A DNA stretch of 64,000 nucleotides from Bradyrhizobium commune. GTDB lineage: Bacteria; Pseudomonadota; Alphaproteobacteria; Rhizobiales; Xanthobacteraceae. Made by a program: the position numbers and the translations under genes. Shown here piece by piece: positions 16,481 through 26,474 of the stretch (the first letter of the stretch is position 1; each line of letters opens with the position of its first letter). Under the pieces are notes generated by a model. It saw only the letters and a list, made by a program, of their open reading frames with translations. It was not told the origin of the DNA and did no database searches. Where the stretch lies: contig NZ_CP061379.1 in NCBI RefSeq assembly GCF_015624505.1, forward strand, positions 4,278,001-4,342,000, written 5' to 3'.

Positions 16481-18562
16481 ATGAAAATCGGTACGCTGCT
16501 GACCACCGCCATCGTCTCGCTCTCGACCGTCGGCGGCGGCCTCGCCGTCTACGTCGCGGTCACGAAATACCAGACGATGGACAGGATCGCCGAGGCGCAG
16601 GGCCGGCTCGCGATCGTCCGCGCGGTCAGCGACATTCCGCGTTACCTCAACCCCGAGCGCGGCTTTGCCACCAACATCCTCTATGGACCTGCGACCGTCG
16701 ACCCGGCGCAGCTTGCCGAGCATGACAAGCTGCGCAAGCAGACCGACGGTGCGCGCGACAAGATGAACGCGCTGCGCAAGGAGCTGCCCGGCTCGCTGGA
16801 TGACGGCAACACCATCGGCGGCAACATCGACGGCATCAATGCGAAATTCACCGCGCTGCGCGAGGCGGTCGACAAGGCGATCGCGGGCCCTGCGGATGCG
16901 CGCAAGGACGCAGCCAGGAAGATCGTCGCCGACAACGGCGTGCTCAACAGCGGCGTCACCGCGCTTCTCAACGAGCAGGTCCGCCGCATGGCGATCCTCA
17001 ATGGCGACGCCTACCGGCAGGCGAGCTACGCCAATATCGCGATGACGCTGCGCGACATCGGCGGCCTCAACGCCAGCCTGCACAAGAATCTCGTCGGCTC
17101 GAAAAAGGTCGCGACCGACGCCGAGAAGGCCGACATCGCCCGGTCGCAGGGACGCAACGACCAGATCGTGATATCGCTCCAGGAGCTGCGCGGCAATCCG
17201 GCGACGCCCGCCAACGTCGCCGCCGCGCTCGAGACCATGAATTCGGTCTATGTCGAGGCCTTCGGCCGCGAGCAGAAGCTCGTCAAGGAGGGCGCGGCCA
17301 CCGGCAAGTACGAGCACGACGTCGACACCTATTACGCGGAATCGCAGCGCGGCCTCGGCGCCATCATTGGTGTCCGCGACGCCTTCTACGACAATGCCGA
17401 GCAGGTTCTCGCCAACGCCTCGTCGTCCGCGCGCACGAGCTTCACGATCGCGCTTGCAGGCCTCGTCGCCGTGCTGATCGCCAGCATCGGCCTCGTGGTG
17501 ACGGTGCGACGCCGCGTCTGCGCGCCAATCGTCAGCCTGACGTCGCGGATGTCCCAGCTTGCCGACGGCGATGTTGCGGACAACATCCCCGGCGCCGAGC
17601 GCTCCGACGAAATCGGGGCGATGGCCGCAGCCGTCCAGGTGTTCAAGGACAACATGATCCGGGCCGACCTCCTCGCGGCCGAGAAACAGGCCGAGAACGA
17701 CGGCAAGATGCGCCGCGCGCAGGCGCTCGACGAGCTCACCCGCTCATTCGAAGCCAAGGTCACCGAGCTTGTCGGGGGCCTGTCCCGGGCGTCCTCCACG
17801 ATGGAGAGCACCGCGCAATCGATGACCTCGACGGCGGCCCAGACCAACAGCCAGGCCGCGGTCGTGGCGGCCGCCTCCGAGCAGACCTCGACCAACGTGC
17901 AAACGGTCGCGAGCGCCACCGAAGAGCTCACCTCCTCGATCGCCGAGATCGGCCGCCAGGTTGCACAAAGCACGGAGATCGCGGCCCGCGCCGTCGACAA
18001 CGCCCGCCGCACCGGCGACACCGCGCGTGCGCTCGCCGACGGCGCGCAGAAGATCGGCGACGTCGTCACGCTGATCCAGAGCATCGCCGAGCAGACCAAT
18101 CTGCTCGCGCTCAACGCCACCATCGAGGCCGCGCGCGCCGGCGACGCCGGCCGCGGCTTTGCCGTGGTCGCCTCCGAGGTGAAATCGCTGGCCGGGCAGA
18201 CCGCCAAGGCCACCACCGAAATCTCCGAGCAGATCTCGGCGATCCAGGCCGCGAGCGACGAGACCGTCACTGCGATCCGCAACGTCGCCGACGTCATCGC
18301 CGAAATCGACCAGATCGGCACCGCGATTGCTGCCGCGATCGAGCAACAGGGCTCGGCGACCAAGGAGATCTCACGCAGCGTCCAGGAGGCCGCCCGCGGC
18401 ACCCAGGAGGTCAACACCAACATATCAGGCGTGCAGCGCGCCGCCGACGACACCGGTGCGGCCGCTTCGGAAGTGCTGGGCGCAGCCGAACAGCTCTCGA
18501 CCCAGTCGCGCGACCTCGCCGGACAGTTCGACCGCTTCCTGAGCGAGGTCCGGGCGGCGTAA
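16481..18562 (+). CDS. Methyl-accepting chemotaxis protein
   Basis: A 693-residue chemoreceptor. One membrane segment is at residues 5-28 ([20 protein letters not shown]). A periplasmic, mostly helical sensor follows to about 320, then a second membrane segment ([20 protein letters not shown]), a HAMP linker ([21 protein letters not shown]) and a long signalling coiled coil. The conserved hairpin tip reads [20 protein letters not shown]. It signals to CheA/CheW. The ATG at 16481 was preferred over the TTG at 16436 because the membrane segment then starts at once. No che genes are near. Confidence 0.92.
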   Translation: MKIGTLLTTAIVSLSTVGGGLAVYVAVTKYQTMDRIAEAQGRLAIVRAVSDIPRYLNPERGFATNILYGPATVDPAQLAEHDKLRKQTDGARDKMNALRKELPGSLDDGNTIGGNIDGINAKFTALREAVDKAIAGPADARKDAARKIVADNGVLNSGVTALLNEQVRRMAILNGDAYRQASYANIAMTLRDIGGLNASLHKNLVGSKKVATDAEKADIARSQGRNDQIVISLQELRGNPATPANVAAALETMNSVYVEAFGREQKLVKEGAATGKYEHDVDTYYAESQRGLGAIIGVRDAFYDNAEQVLANASSSARTSFTIALAGLVAVLIASIGLVVTVRRRVCAPIVSLTSRMSQLADGDVADNIPGAERSDEIGAMAAAVQVFKDNMIRADLLAAEKQAENDGKMRRAQALDELTRSFEAKVTELVGGLSRASSTMESTAQSMTSTAAQTNSQAAVVAAASEQTSTNVQTVASATEELTSSIAEIGRQVAQSTEIAARAVDNARRTGDTARALADGAQKIGDVVTLIQSIAEQTNLLALNATIEAARAGDAGRGFAVVASEVKSLAGQTAKATTEISEQISAIQAASDETVTAIRNVADVIAEIDQIGTAIAAAIEQQGSATKEISRSVQEAARGTQEVNTNISGVQRAADDTGAAASEVLGAAEQLSTQSRDLAGQFDRFLSEVRAA

Positions 18563-18567
18563 GAGGC

Positions 18568-19158
18568 TCAGTAAGGCGGCGCCTTGCGCGCCCGCTGCGC
18601 TTTCGCCGCCTCGATCCACCAGGTGAGATCCTCGGCAAAACGCGGAAAGGCGTGCTCCAGCGCCTTGCCGCCCTCGCCGATCGGCTCGCCCTCCGCCGAC
18701 AGCGTCTGCCCGATCGGGCCGACGCCGATGGTGCTCGACACCACGACCATGCCCATCTCCGACAGCGTGCCGTGCCAGGCGGTCGAGGCCCGCGCGCCGG
18801 ACAGGCGGCCGGCGGAATAGCTCACGATCGCGGCCGGACGCCAGAACCACTCCTCCAGGAAGTGGTCGGTGAGATTCTTCAATCCGGGCTGAATGCCCCA
18901 ATTGTATTCGCCGGTGACGAAGACGAAACCGTCGGCGCCGCGGATCTGCCCCGCCAGCGTCTGCAGCGCCTCCGGCGCCGTGCCTTTGGGATATTCCTTG
19001 TACATGCGGTCGAGCATGGGCAGCCCGATCGCCTTGGCGTCGATGAAGGCGACGTCGTCGCCGCGTTGGCGCAGGCGATCGATGACAAAGTTCGCAAGGC
19101 GGATGCCCATGCGGTCGGATCGGTAGGAGCCGTAGAGGACGAGGATGCGATTGCTCAT
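18568..19158 (-). CDS. NADPH-dependent FMN reductase family protein
   Basis: A 196-residue flavodoxin-like protein. The phosphate-binding loop is YGSYRSDRMGIRLANF, and the isoalloxazine loop is GEYNWGIQPGLKNLTDHF. This family reduces quinones, azo dyes or chromate with NAD(P)H. Its stop is 5 bp from the chemoreceptor stop, a convergent arrangement. The upstream AraC gene on the same strand is 52 bp away and may belong to the same unit. Confidence 0.87.
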   Translation of the reverse strand: MSNRILVLYGSYRSDRMGIRLANFVIDRLRQRGDDVAFIDAKAIGLPMLDRMYKEYPKGTAPEALQTLAGQIRGADGFVFVTGEYNWGIQPGLKNLTDHFLEEWFWRPAAIVSYSAGRLSGARASTAWHGTLSEMGMVVVSSTIGVGPIGQTLSAEGEPIGEGGKALEHAFPRFAEDLTWWIEAAKAQRARKAPPY

Positions 19159-19210
19159 GACTGGCAGGCTAGCACGGAACGATGCCGCGGACCCAGTCGA
19201 TTTGTCGCGT

Positions 19211-20158
19211 TTAGCGCGTGCGCCCGCGCTCCAGCGTTTCCGACGGCGCCTCCCCGAACTGGTCGCGATAGCTTCTGGAGAAATCGCTGAGATGCCAGAA
19301 ACCGAAGGCCAGTGCGACGGCCTTCACGCTTTCGGCGCCCGCGAGCAGCTGCTGGCGGACCAGCCACAGCCGCCGCAGACGCAGGTAACGATGCAGGCTC
19401 ATGCCGCGATAGCGGCGAACGACGTCGTGCATGGTGCGGACGGAGATGCCGAGCTTGCGCGCCATCTCCTCGCTGTAGATCGGCTGGGCGAGATCGTCGG
19501 ACAGAAGTGCGCGGATATCCTGGAACAGCTTGAACTGCCGCTCGTCGTTCGGCCGCAGCGTCCATCGCGCGGGAACCAGATTGGCGAAGGCGGCATCGAC
19601 CGCGGCGAACAGCGACTCCCTCATCGCGGCGGCCTTCAGTGGCACTTCAGCCGGGTCGATCGGCTCGGATGCGGCGGCCAGCACCTCCCGGACCACCTTC
19701 CGCAGCCAATGCAGCGCCAGCGTGCTGGTCTCGAAAATCTTGAAACTGGAATTCGTCACCGGCCAGCCGCGGTCTTTCACCTCCGGCCGAAACACGACCG
19801 AGGCGATTTGCCGCTGCACCTCCTCGATGGTGTTGTAGGCCGCGCCGCTGCTGCCGATGACGATGACCGCGCGATCGCGCTGCGCGCCGTTGAAGCGAAT
19901 GGGAACTTCGAGATCGTCCATCGCAAACCCGACCGCGGTGCAATCCGCGACGAGCTGCGCATCCACGATGCGCGGAAACGCGCGCGTGACATTCACGTCG
20001 CAGCCGGGCAATCGCAAAATGATTTGCTCAGTCGCAATCCTTCGCACGAACGGCGTGAACTCGATGTTCAAGCCGCGGATGGAACTGCGAAACGCGTCGA
20101 CGTCTGAAAAGCGAAATATCTGTGGCGCCAGCTGCGGCGCATCATCATCACTGGTCAT
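19211..20158 (-). CDS. AraC family transcriptional regulator
   Basis: A 315-residue regulator. The C-terminal 100 residues hold two helix-turn-helix motifs: YSEEMARKLGISVRTMHDVV and VKAVALAFGFWHLSDFSRSY, followed by FGEAPSETL. The N-terminal 200 residues are a ligand or dimerisation domain of the AraC-binding-like-domain type. The likely target is unknown. The FMN reductase gene downstream is a candidate. The 302 bp between it and the divergent DUF2336 gene show no clear operator. Confidence 0.9.
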   Translation of the reverse strand: MTSDDDAPQLAPQIFRFSDVDAFRSSIRGLNIEFTPFVRRIATEQIILRLPGCDVNVTRAFPRIVDAQLVADCTAVGFAMDDLEVPIRFNGAQRDRAVIVIGSSGAAYNTIEEVQRQIASVVFRPEVKDRGWPVTNSSFKIFETSTLALHWLRKVVREVLAAASEPIDPAEVPLKAAAMRESLFAAVDAAFANLVPARWTLRPNDERQFKLFQDIRALLSDDLAQPIYSEEMARKLGISVRTMHDVVRRYRGMSLHRYLRLRRLWLVRQQLLAGAESVKAVALAFGFWHLSDFSRSYRDQFGEAPSETLERGRTR

Positions 20159-20460
20159 GGCAATATGAAAACAGCGTCGAGAAACGACGCGCGTCCGGTG
20201 ACAGCACCGGCCTGATTTCCCCCCTTTCGGTTATCCCGTTACACCGAAGGAATCATCCAAATGTCTCTCGATCAGTTGGCGAGGATCGCATTCAAAGGAC
20301 AAGGCGGCGGATAAAGTCCTGCCAAATTTCGATAACGTTTCAGATGACACAGACGGTGCACTGATACCCGCCCGCTCAAAGTCTATAATCCAAATTAACA
20401 ACTTTGGAGCGAAATGAAGCCCGTTCATTAGTCGTAGTATTTTTGAGTTCAGGCCCTGCC

Positions 20461-21570
20461 ATGATGGCAAATTCGCCTGCCGATATTCTGGTCGAGTTGG
20501 AAGACGCGGTCGCAGCCTGCCCGCCGGATCGTTGTGCCCGTATCCTCTCAGACATCGTGCATCTGCTCGCAACCGGCCGCGAGCGGCCTCAGGAATTGCT
20601 TGTCAACGTGGTCGACGGCGTGTTGCTGCGCCTGATGGTCCGGGTCGCGCCGAGTGCGATGGTGCAGCTCAGCGAGACGCTTGCCGAACTGAATGTTGCG
20701 CCGCAAGACACGTTACGGCATCTGGCATCCCACGAAGATCCGGACGTGGCGTGTCCGGTCCTGCGGAAATCACAGGCCCTGTCCATCGCCCATCTCGCGA
20801 CAATCGCGACATCGTGCGACGAGACGCAACAGCTGGCGATCGCCGCCCGAGACAGGGTCGAGGCGGCCGTGGCCGAGGCCCTGCTCAAGCGCGGCAACCG
20901 CACGCTCACTCTTGCTTTGATCAAGAACCCGGGAACCAGGTTCTCCGATGCGGCCTATGCGTTGCTGCTCGAGACCGGCGCAGCGGATGACGAGATCACC
21001 AAGGCGCTGGCGCTCAGGCCCGGCACACCTGACATCGTCCTGCGCAAGCTTCTCTCCGCCTCGCCCGCGGAAAAGCCCCTTTCCAAGCCCCCCGCCAAGC
21101 CCAGCGCCTCTGCCGCGCCCCCGGCGCCGATTGCGCCAAAGCGGCCGGGCCCGGACGACTATGCGAGCGCAAGGCCGGAGATCGTTGCGCTCAACCGTGT
21201 CGGCAAGCTCAACGATTCCACGGTGAACCGCTTCGCGATCCGCGGCGAGACCGCCAATCTCTTCACGGCGCTGTCGGTGCTTTCAGGCGCACCGATCGAG
21301 ATCGTCGAGCACGTGATGAATGACGACGACTGCGAGGGCCTGGTGATGGCCTGCCGGGCTTCGCGACTGAACTGGACCACCACGCTTGCGATCCTGAGCA
21401 ATCGCTGCGGCACACGACTTTCCTTCACTGAGCGCGAACGCGCGCAACACATCTTCGAGACACTTCTTCTGTCGACCAGCCAATGGACAGTGCGCTGGGG
21501 GGAGATCGCAGCAGGCGCCAGCACAAGCGATACGGGAAATCGCGGCGCGAAAATGGGGGTTAGCCGATGA
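20461..21570 (+). CDS. DUF2336 domain protein
   Basis: 369 residues, start ATG 20461. Helical, HEAT-like DUF2336 repeats fill the N-terminal 200 residues (DILVELEDAV, DVACPVLRKSQ, GNRTLTLALIKNPGTRFSDA). A proline/alanine-rich linker (about 205-235) and a further helical part (ALNRVGKLNDSTVNRFAIRG) follow. Its 3' end overlaps the PilZ gene by 4 bp, and an HD-GYP gene is next, so it probably serves c-di-GMP-linked signalling, perhaps as a scaffold. The molecular role of DUF2336 is unknown to me. Confidence 0.82.
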   Translation: MMANSPADILVELEDAVAACPPDRCARILSDIVHLLATGRERPQELLVNVVDGVLLRLMVRVAPSAMVQLSETLAELNVAPQDTLRHLASHEDPDVACPVLRKSQALSIAHLATIATSCDETQQLAIAARDRVEAAVAEALLKRGNRTLTLALIKNPGTRFSDAAYALLLETGAADDEITKALALRPGTPDIVLRKLLSASPAEKPLSKPPAKPSASAAPPAPIAPKRPGPDDYASARPEIVALNRVGKLNDSTVNRFAIRGETANLFTALSVLSGAPIEIVEHVMNDDDCEGLVMACRASRLNWTTTLAILSNRCGTRLSFTERERAQHIFETLLLSTSQWTVRWGEIAAGASTSDTGNRGAKMGVSR

Positions 21571-21896
21571 AGTTCGACGGTCGCAAAGCATCGCGCGTGA
21601 AGATGGATCACAAGCAGCCCGTCAATCTGATGGGCTCGGATGGCACCTGGCGACGCAGCTGCGTCCTGCTGGACGTCTCGCAAAGCGGCGCCAAGATCGA
21701 GGTCGAGGGCACGCTCGACGTGCTCCAGGCCAAGGAATTCTTCCTGTTGCTGTCCTCGACCGGTCTCGCCTACCGGCGCTGCGAGCTCGTGTGGATCGAC
21801 GGCACCATGGCTGGCGTCCACTTCATCACCGCGGACGCCAAGAAGAAACCGGCAAGCGCGCCGGCGGCTGCGCTGACTTCCACCCAGGGCAAATAG
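21567..21896 (+). CDS. PilZ domain protein
   Basis: A single-domain 109-residue protein. The c-di-GMP motif parts are visible: RKASRV near the N-terminus and LDVSQSGAKIEV (the [D/N]xSxxG element), followed by a barrel ending in CELVWIDGTMAGVHF. The start overlaps the DUF2336 stop by ATGA. The usual RxxxR is present only in loose form (R6-R10), so ligand binding is likely but not certain. Confidence 0.86.
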   Translation: MKFDGRKASRVKMDHKQPVNLMGSDGTWRRSCVLLDVSQSGAKIEVEGTLDVLQAKEFFLLLSSTGLAYRRCELVWIDGTMAGVHFITADAKKKPASAPAAALTSTQGK

Positions 21897-21946
21897 GCTC
21901 GACGCTCATCAATCTCATTCAACTCCGGTAAAGTTCAGAACCGTCG

Positions 21947-23068
21947 GTGCAGAACGCGCGCCCCATATCCAGCCCTGTCAAAGGCGACAGCGGCACACGA
22001 GCGGCGGAAGCGGCACGCCCTTTCGTGCATGTGCTGGCCGATTCCTCCGACAAATTGTCCGGCATCTGCTCGATCCTCGAACAGCAATTTACCGTCGCAG
22101 GCGAACGGCTCGACGCGGAAGCCAAGCTGTCGCAAGTGCCGTTCGCCGTCGTCATCCGGGCGGAGCTGCGTGACACCGGCAACATCGCTGCGATCAAGCG
22201 GAGGGCCGGCAAGCTCGCAAAGGCCACCAAGCGCATCTTCCTGGTCGAGCACTCCTCTCACGTCTGTATCTCGCAGGCCCACGCGCTCGGGGCGACGCTC
22301 GTCCTTCCCGGCACCATGAACAAGATCAAGCTGCTCGCGGCGCTGGCTGATCCGGCCGAGCAGGAAACGACTTCGCCAAATGGTTCGCCGCAGCCGGACA
22401 ACGCGGTCGAGGCCGCCGCAACCGCCATCGCATCGATGTTCACGGCCGTCACGCTTGGCGGCCCCCTCGACGTCGATGGCACCAAGGAAGCCGGCCGGCA
22501 GATCGCCGATCGCATCACCGAGCACGGTCTGACCGAATGGCTCACGACGGTGCGCCGCCATCACGAGGGAACTTACCAGCACTGCCTGCTCGTGACCGGC
22601 GTCGCGATCGACTTCGGCCTGAGCCTTGGCGTCGGACGGACCGATCTGGAGCGGCTCTATACGGCGGCCATGTTCCACGACATCGGGAAGGCCCAGATCC
22701 CGCTTGCGATCCTGGACAAGCCCGGCCGACTCGATCCCGACGAACGCGCCATGATCGAGACGCACCCGGCGGCAGGTTACGAGTTCCTGAAGGACCAAGA
22801 CAAGATCACGCCCGAGATTCTCGATGCCGTCCGGCATCACCACGAATATCTCGACGGCAGCGGCTATCCGGACGCGCTGTGCGGGGAGACCATCAATGAC
22901 ATCGTGCGCATTCTGACGATCTCGGACATCTTCGCCGCGCTGATCGAGCACCGTCACTACAAGCCGACGATGCCGCGCATCGAGGCCTACAACATTCTCT
23001 GCGGGATGAACGGAAAGCTGGAAAAGGCGCTGGTCGACACGTTCAAGCAGGTCGCGCTCTCCAGGTGA
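21947..23068 (+). CDS. HD-GYP domain cyclic-di-GMP phosphodiesterase
   Basis: A 373-residue protein. Residues 20-140 resemble a degenerate receiver domain without a clear phospho-aspartate (FVHVLADSSDKLSGICSILE). The HD-GYP domain (about 190-370) has the metal ligands in TYQHCLLV, MFHDIGKAQIP, ETHPAAGYEFL, RHHHEYLDGSGYP and ISDIFAAL, so it should be active against c-di-GMP. It begins with GTG 50 bp after pilZ and forms a unit with DUF2336-PilZ. The enzyme and a possible c-di-GMP sensor are therefore encoded together. Confidence 0.88.
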   Translation: MQNARPISSPVKGDSGTRAAEAARPFVHVLADSSDKLSGICSILEQQFTVAGERLDAEAKLSQVPFAVVIRAELRDTGNIAAIKRRAGKLAKATKRIFLVEHSSHVCISQAHALGATLVLPGTMNKIKLLAALADPAEQETTSPNGSPQPDNAVEAAATAIASMFTAVTLGGPLDVDGTKEAGRQIADRITEHGLTEWLTTVRRHHEGTYQHCLLVTGVAIDFGLSLGVGRTDLERLYTAAMFHDIGKAQIPLAILDKPGRLDPDERAMIETHPAAGYEFLKDQDKITPEILDAVRHHHEYLDGSGYPDALCGETINDIVRILTISDIFAALIEHRHYKPTMPRIEAYNILCGMNGKLEKALVDTFKQVALSR

Positions 23069-23104
23069 GCGCGCCGGCGAACAACAAACGCGCCGCGCCT
23101 GAAT

Positions 23105-23308
23105 TCAGTGCGTCGCACGGTATTTGATGCGGCGCGGAATTGACCGGCACGCCAAGCCTTCCGCAAGCGTCTTCATGTCCTCGCGTCTGCCGCTGCGGAC
23201 AAGCCTGCTGAACTCTTCAGGACTGAAGGGAAGACTCGGATCGTCATCAATCGGGCGCCGCACCCGCGGGCCGAACAACCGTCGAACCAGGCTAGCCAGC
23301 CGCCGCAT
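23105..23308 (-). CDS. Small basic hypothetical protein
   Basis: A 67-residue arginine-rich protein. GAGGGA stands 6 bp before the ATG. The sequence FSPEEFSRLVRSGRREDMKTLAEGL looks like a real amphipathic helix pair rather than a shadow. It is convergent with the HD-GYP gene. The family was not recognised. Confidence 0.5.
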   Translation of the reverse strand: MRRLASLVRRLFGPRVRRPIDDDPSLPFSPEEFSRLVRSGRREDMKTLAEGLACRSIPRRIKYRATH

Positions 23309-23438
23309 ATCGATTCCCTCGCGCCAGCAACAAACCTTTCAGTCCGCATATTGTTCCTCCTGCACGGCGAAGATTGCAAGAGGCTGCAAGGAGTGCGCAC
23401 GAAAAATTTCGTGAGGGAATAATCTCCTCCGCGTCACC

Positions 23439-24116
23439 TCAATCGGCAAAGCCGACGAAGCGGACGAACTCCTCATTATGTTCGCGATCGGAACGAACGG
23501 CATTCGCGGCAAAATTGTCGTCGGGATAGCCGAGCGCAACGCAGGTCATGATGACCTCGTCTTCGGGAATCCTGGCGACCTCGCGCACGATGTCGGAGCG
23601 CATGATGCCCTGCCCGTTGATCACCGAGCCGAGGCCGCGGTCCCAGGCCGCGAGCACGATGCCGTAGCAGAGCGCGCCGAGATCGAAATGACAGACCGCG
23701 CCGGGATCGAGCACGCGGTCATAGGTCAGGACCAGCGAGACCGGCGCGTCGAACTGGCGGAAGCCACGCAAGACCCAGTCCTGCCGCATCGGCTTGTCGT
23801 CGCGCGCGATCCCCATCGCCCCGAACAGCTTCTTGGCGATGTCGACCTGACGCGTGCGGTGGATGCCCTGATATTCGCCATGGCTGACGATGTCGCGCTT
23901 GACCTTGGCGCCGGCCGCCATCTCGTCCATGTTGCGGCGACGCACCTCTTCGAGCGGGTGGCCGGTGAGCACATGGATGTGCCAGGGCTGCGTGTTCATC
24001 GACGATGGCGCACGCTTGGCGCTGTCGATGATCGCCGCGATCACCGCGCGCGGCACCGGCTCGTTCTTGAACCCGCGCACACTGCGGCGCGACTGGACCA
24101 GCGTTTCGAATTCCAC
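23439..24116 (-). CDS. Nitroreductase family protein
   Basis: A 225-residue FMN-dependent oxidoreductase. The N-terminal motif LVQSRRSVRGFKNEPVP and APSSMNTQPWHI bind FMN. The dimer and nicotinamide portion includes LGALCYGIVLAAWDRGLGSV. Members reduce nitro groups, quinones or enones. It is divergent from the esterase gene at 24219 with about 100 bp between. No regulator is adjacent, and the substrate is not predictable. Confidence 0.9.
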   Translation of the reverse strand: MEFETLVQSRRSVRGFKNEPVPRAVIAAIIDSAKRAPSSMNTQPWHIHVLTGHPLEEVRRRNMDEMAAGAKVKRDIVSHGEYQGIHRTRQVDIAKKLFGAMGIARDDKPMRQDWVLRGFRQFDAPVSLVLTYDRVLDPGAVCHFDLGALCYGIVLAAWDRGLGSVINGQGIMRSDIVREVARIPEDEVIMTCVALGYPDDNFAANAVRSDREHNEEFVRFVGFAD

Positions 24117-24218
24117 CTTCCGACCTCCCTGCGCATACCCGTCCGGCGGTTGCCGATGCGGCGCGCGAAATCTATGCTAAGGCGCAAGCAAGACCAAGAC
24201 CGTGTGAGGACCTGAAAA

Positions 24219-25181
24219 ATGCCTGCACCGCTCGATCCCGTCATCGCCCAGATCATTCCGCTGCTGCCGCTGCGCGATCCCGCGACGATGACGCCACAGA
24301 GCGCCCGCGATTCCCTGCGCGCACTGGCCGCGGCGCGGGCGGCGGTGCCGCCCCCGCCGGTCGATGCCGCGCAGGACATCAAGGTGAAAGGCGGCGCCGG
24401 CTCGCTCAACGCGCGCGTCTACAGGATCGGAGCCGCGCCCGCGCCGACTGTGGTGTTCTTCCACGGCGGCGGCTGGGTCGCGGGCGACCTCGACACCCAC
24501 GACCGGCAGGCGCGGTGGCTTGCGATCGAGACCGGCGCCGTCGTCGTCTCCGTCGACTACCGGCGGCCGCCGGAGACGCGCTTTCCGGGCGCTTTCGAGG
24601 ATGCCTTCGCAGCTAGCAGCGACATCTTCAACCGCGTCGCGGAATTCGGCGGCGACACTCAGCGCCTCGGCGTGGCCGGCGACAGCGCCGGCGGCAATCT
24701 GGCGGCGGCGACCGCGATTGCCTGCCGCGACGCCGGCATCAAGCTCGCCGCGCAATTGCTGGTCTATCCCGTGACCGACGTCGTCGGCCGCTATGCCGAC
24801 CCGCGGGAGAACGCACGCTATCCGTCACGCACCGACAACGCCGACGGCTACTTCCTGTCCCGCGCCGTGATGGAATGGTTTGCCGGACATTATCTCGCCG
24901 ATCCCGGCCAGGCAGCCGACTGGCGGGTCTCGCCGCTGCGTGCGGCATCGCTGTCCGGCCTCGCGCCCGCGATCGTGACCACCGCCTGGTTTGATCCGTT
25001 GCGCGACGAAGGCGCGGCCTATGCGCGGGCGCTGGAGGCGGCTGGCGTGCGGGTCAAGCACCATGAGGGCGCCGGCCTGATCCACGGCTATTTCGGCCTC
25101 GGCGAAGCTTCCGAGGTCGCCCGTGCCGAGGCGCAGCGGGCCCGCACCGATTTCAAGGCGCTGCTTGTGCGTGGGATCTGA
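24219..25181 (+). CDS. Alpha/beta hydrolase, hormone-sensitive lipase-like esterase
   Basis: A 320-residue esterase with the HSL family oxyanion motif FFHGGGWVAGDLDTHD, the nucleophile motif GDSAGGNLAA, an acid residue in TAWFDPLRDEG and the catalytic His in GLIHGYFGL. It likely hydrolyses short-chain esters in the cytosol, as no signal peptide is present. It is followed after 5 bp by a second hydrolase, so the two are probably co-expressed. Confidence 0.9.
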   Translation: MPAPLDPVIAQIIPLLPLRDPATMTPQSARDSLRALAAARAAVPPPPVDAAQDIKVKGGAGSLNARVYRIGAAPAPTVVFFHGGGWVAGDLDTHDRQARWLAIETGAVVVSVDYRRPPETRFPGAFEDAFAASSDIFNRVAEFGGDTQRLGVAGDSAGGNLAAATAIACRDAGIKLAAQLLVYPVTDVVGRYADPRENARYPSRTDNADGYFLSRAVMEWFAGHYLADPGQAADWRVSPLRAASLSGLAPAIVTTAWFDPLRDEGAAYARALEAAGVRVKHHEGAGLIHGYFGLGEASEVARAEAQRARTDFKALLVRGI

Positions 25182-25186
25182 TCAAA

Positions 25187-26050
25187 TTGCTGATCCGCAT
25201 CCTCGTCGCATTGATCCCGATGCTGCTGATGGCCGCAGGCGCCTCGGCCACACCACGGACCGTCACGTTTGGCAGCGCCGACGGCCGCACGATGGTGGTC
25301 GGCTATCTCTTTCAGCCCGCCACGCCCGGCCCTTGGCCGGCCGTCGTCATGCTGCACGGCCGCGGCGGACCGTATTCCAGCAACGACAACGCCGATTGCA
25401 CCTTTGTCGGCGCCGGCACGACGTCAGCCTGCAACGCCACCACCCTGTCGAAACGCCATATGATGTGGGGCGAATATTGGTCGGCGCGCGGCTACCTCGC
25501 GCTGCTGCCGGACAGCTTTGGCCCGCGCGGCAAGGCGCATGGCTTCGGCCGCTTCACCCATGACGACCCCGATCGTGCCGACGTCAACGAGATGACCGTG
25601 CGCCCGCTCGATGCCGAAGGCGCCCTCCTTTATCTGCGCGGCCGAGGCGACATCATCCTCTGGCAGATCTTTCTCCAGGGCTGGTCCAATGGCGGCAGCA
25701 CCGCGCTGAACGTGATGATCCGGCAAGGCAACGCGGCGGGCTATCGCGGCGCACTCGTGTTCTATCCCGGATGCGGACAGATGGCGTTGCTCGCGCCGAC
25801 CATCTCCACTGTCGCTCCGATTGCCCTGTTCCTCGGCTCCGACGACGAAGAGGTGTCGCCGCTGATCTGCCAGCACGTGGCCGAGCGGTCGCAGCAGGCG
25901 GGGACCCGGATCGACGTCATCCTCTATTCCGGCGCGACCCATGATTTCGACGAGCCTTCGTCCCGGCGGCAGTCGACGCCAGGGAATCAGGCCGCCATGG
26001 ACGACGCGCTGGTCAAGGCTGCTGGCATCCTCGACAGCTGGAAAAATTGA
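25187..26050 (+). CDS. Secreted dienelactone hydrolase-like protein
   Basis: A 287-residue protein with an N-terminal signal peptide (LIRILVALIPMLLMAAGASA). The fold is alpha/beta hydrolase: VVMLHGRGGPY, the nucleophile in LQGWSNGGSTAL (GWSNG), the acid in LGSDDEEVSP and the His in ATHDFDEP. TTG at 25187 is the only start that keeps the signal peptide whole. It lies 5 bp behind the esterase. Two cysteines (ADCTFVGAGTTSAC) could pair in the periplasm. The substrate is unknown. Confidence 0.82.
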   Translation: MLIRILVALIPMLLMAAGASATPRTVTFGSADGRTMVVGYLFQPATPGPWPAVVMLHGRGGPYSSNDNADCTFVGAGTTSACNATTLSKRHMMWGEYWSARGYLALLPDSFGPRGKAHGFGRFTHDDPDRADVNEMTVRPLDAEGALLYLRGRGDIILWQIFLQGWSNGGSTALNVMIRQGNAAGYRGALVFYPGCGQMALLAPTISTVAPIALFLGSDDEEVSPLICQHVAERSQQAGTRIDVILYSGATHDFDEPSSRRQSTPGNQAAMDDALVKAAGILDSWKN

Positions 26051-26144
26051 AACGCGGACCGGACGCAGCGCGCCGATCCTGCTTGATTGCGCCATGATTC
26101 CGGGCTCCAATTCGAAAGCCATCTTTTGGTTTAGGGAGACACCC

Positions 26145-26393
26145 ATGATGAAGCGGATTTTTCTGGCTGCGATCGTTGCCACCTTTGCAGCAGGCTCGGC
26201 CCTTGCAGACGACACCTGCGAGAGCAAGGCCGTCGGCAAGGACGGCAAGGCCTTGGCCGGCGCCGCCAAGACCTCGTTCATGAAGAAGTGCAAGGAAGAC
26301 GCCTGCACGCCGAAGGCCGTCGGCTCCGATGGCAAGCCGCTCGCCGGCGCCGCCAAGAACAGCTTTATGAAGAAGTGCGAAGTCAGCGCGTAA
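26145..26393 (+). CDS. PsiF repeat protein
   Basis: A small secreted protein of 82 residues: signal peptide MMKRIFLAAIVATFAAGSALA, then two tandem PsiF repeats of about 29 residues, each ending AGAAK(T/N)SFMKKC and starting with a Cys. In E. coli, psiF is induced by phosphate starvation, but the protein function is unknown. TTTAGGGAGACACCC precedes the ATG. It stands alone. Confidence 0.88.
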   Translation: MMKRIFLAAIVATFAAGSALADDTCESKAVGKDGKALAGAAKTSFMKKCKEDACTPKAVGSDGKPLAGAAKNSFMKKCEVSA

Positions 26394-26443
26394 GGCGCGC
26401 AAATTCGCTACTTTCTTTCATGAGCGATCAACATACGAACGTC

Positions 26444-26474
26444 GTCATGGCCGGGCTTGTCCCGGCCATCCACG
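26444..26474. repeat. Dispersed hairpin, family C (ATGGCCGGG-CTTGT-CCCGGCCAT)
   Basis: 9-bp perfect arms around CTTGT, 51 bp after psiF. The type GTCATGGCCGGGCTTGTCCCGGCCATCCACG is common between genes of Bradyrhizobium-like genomes (general knowledge). Only one copy is seen in this window. The remaining gap to 26610 holds no recognised feature. Confidence 0.6.
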
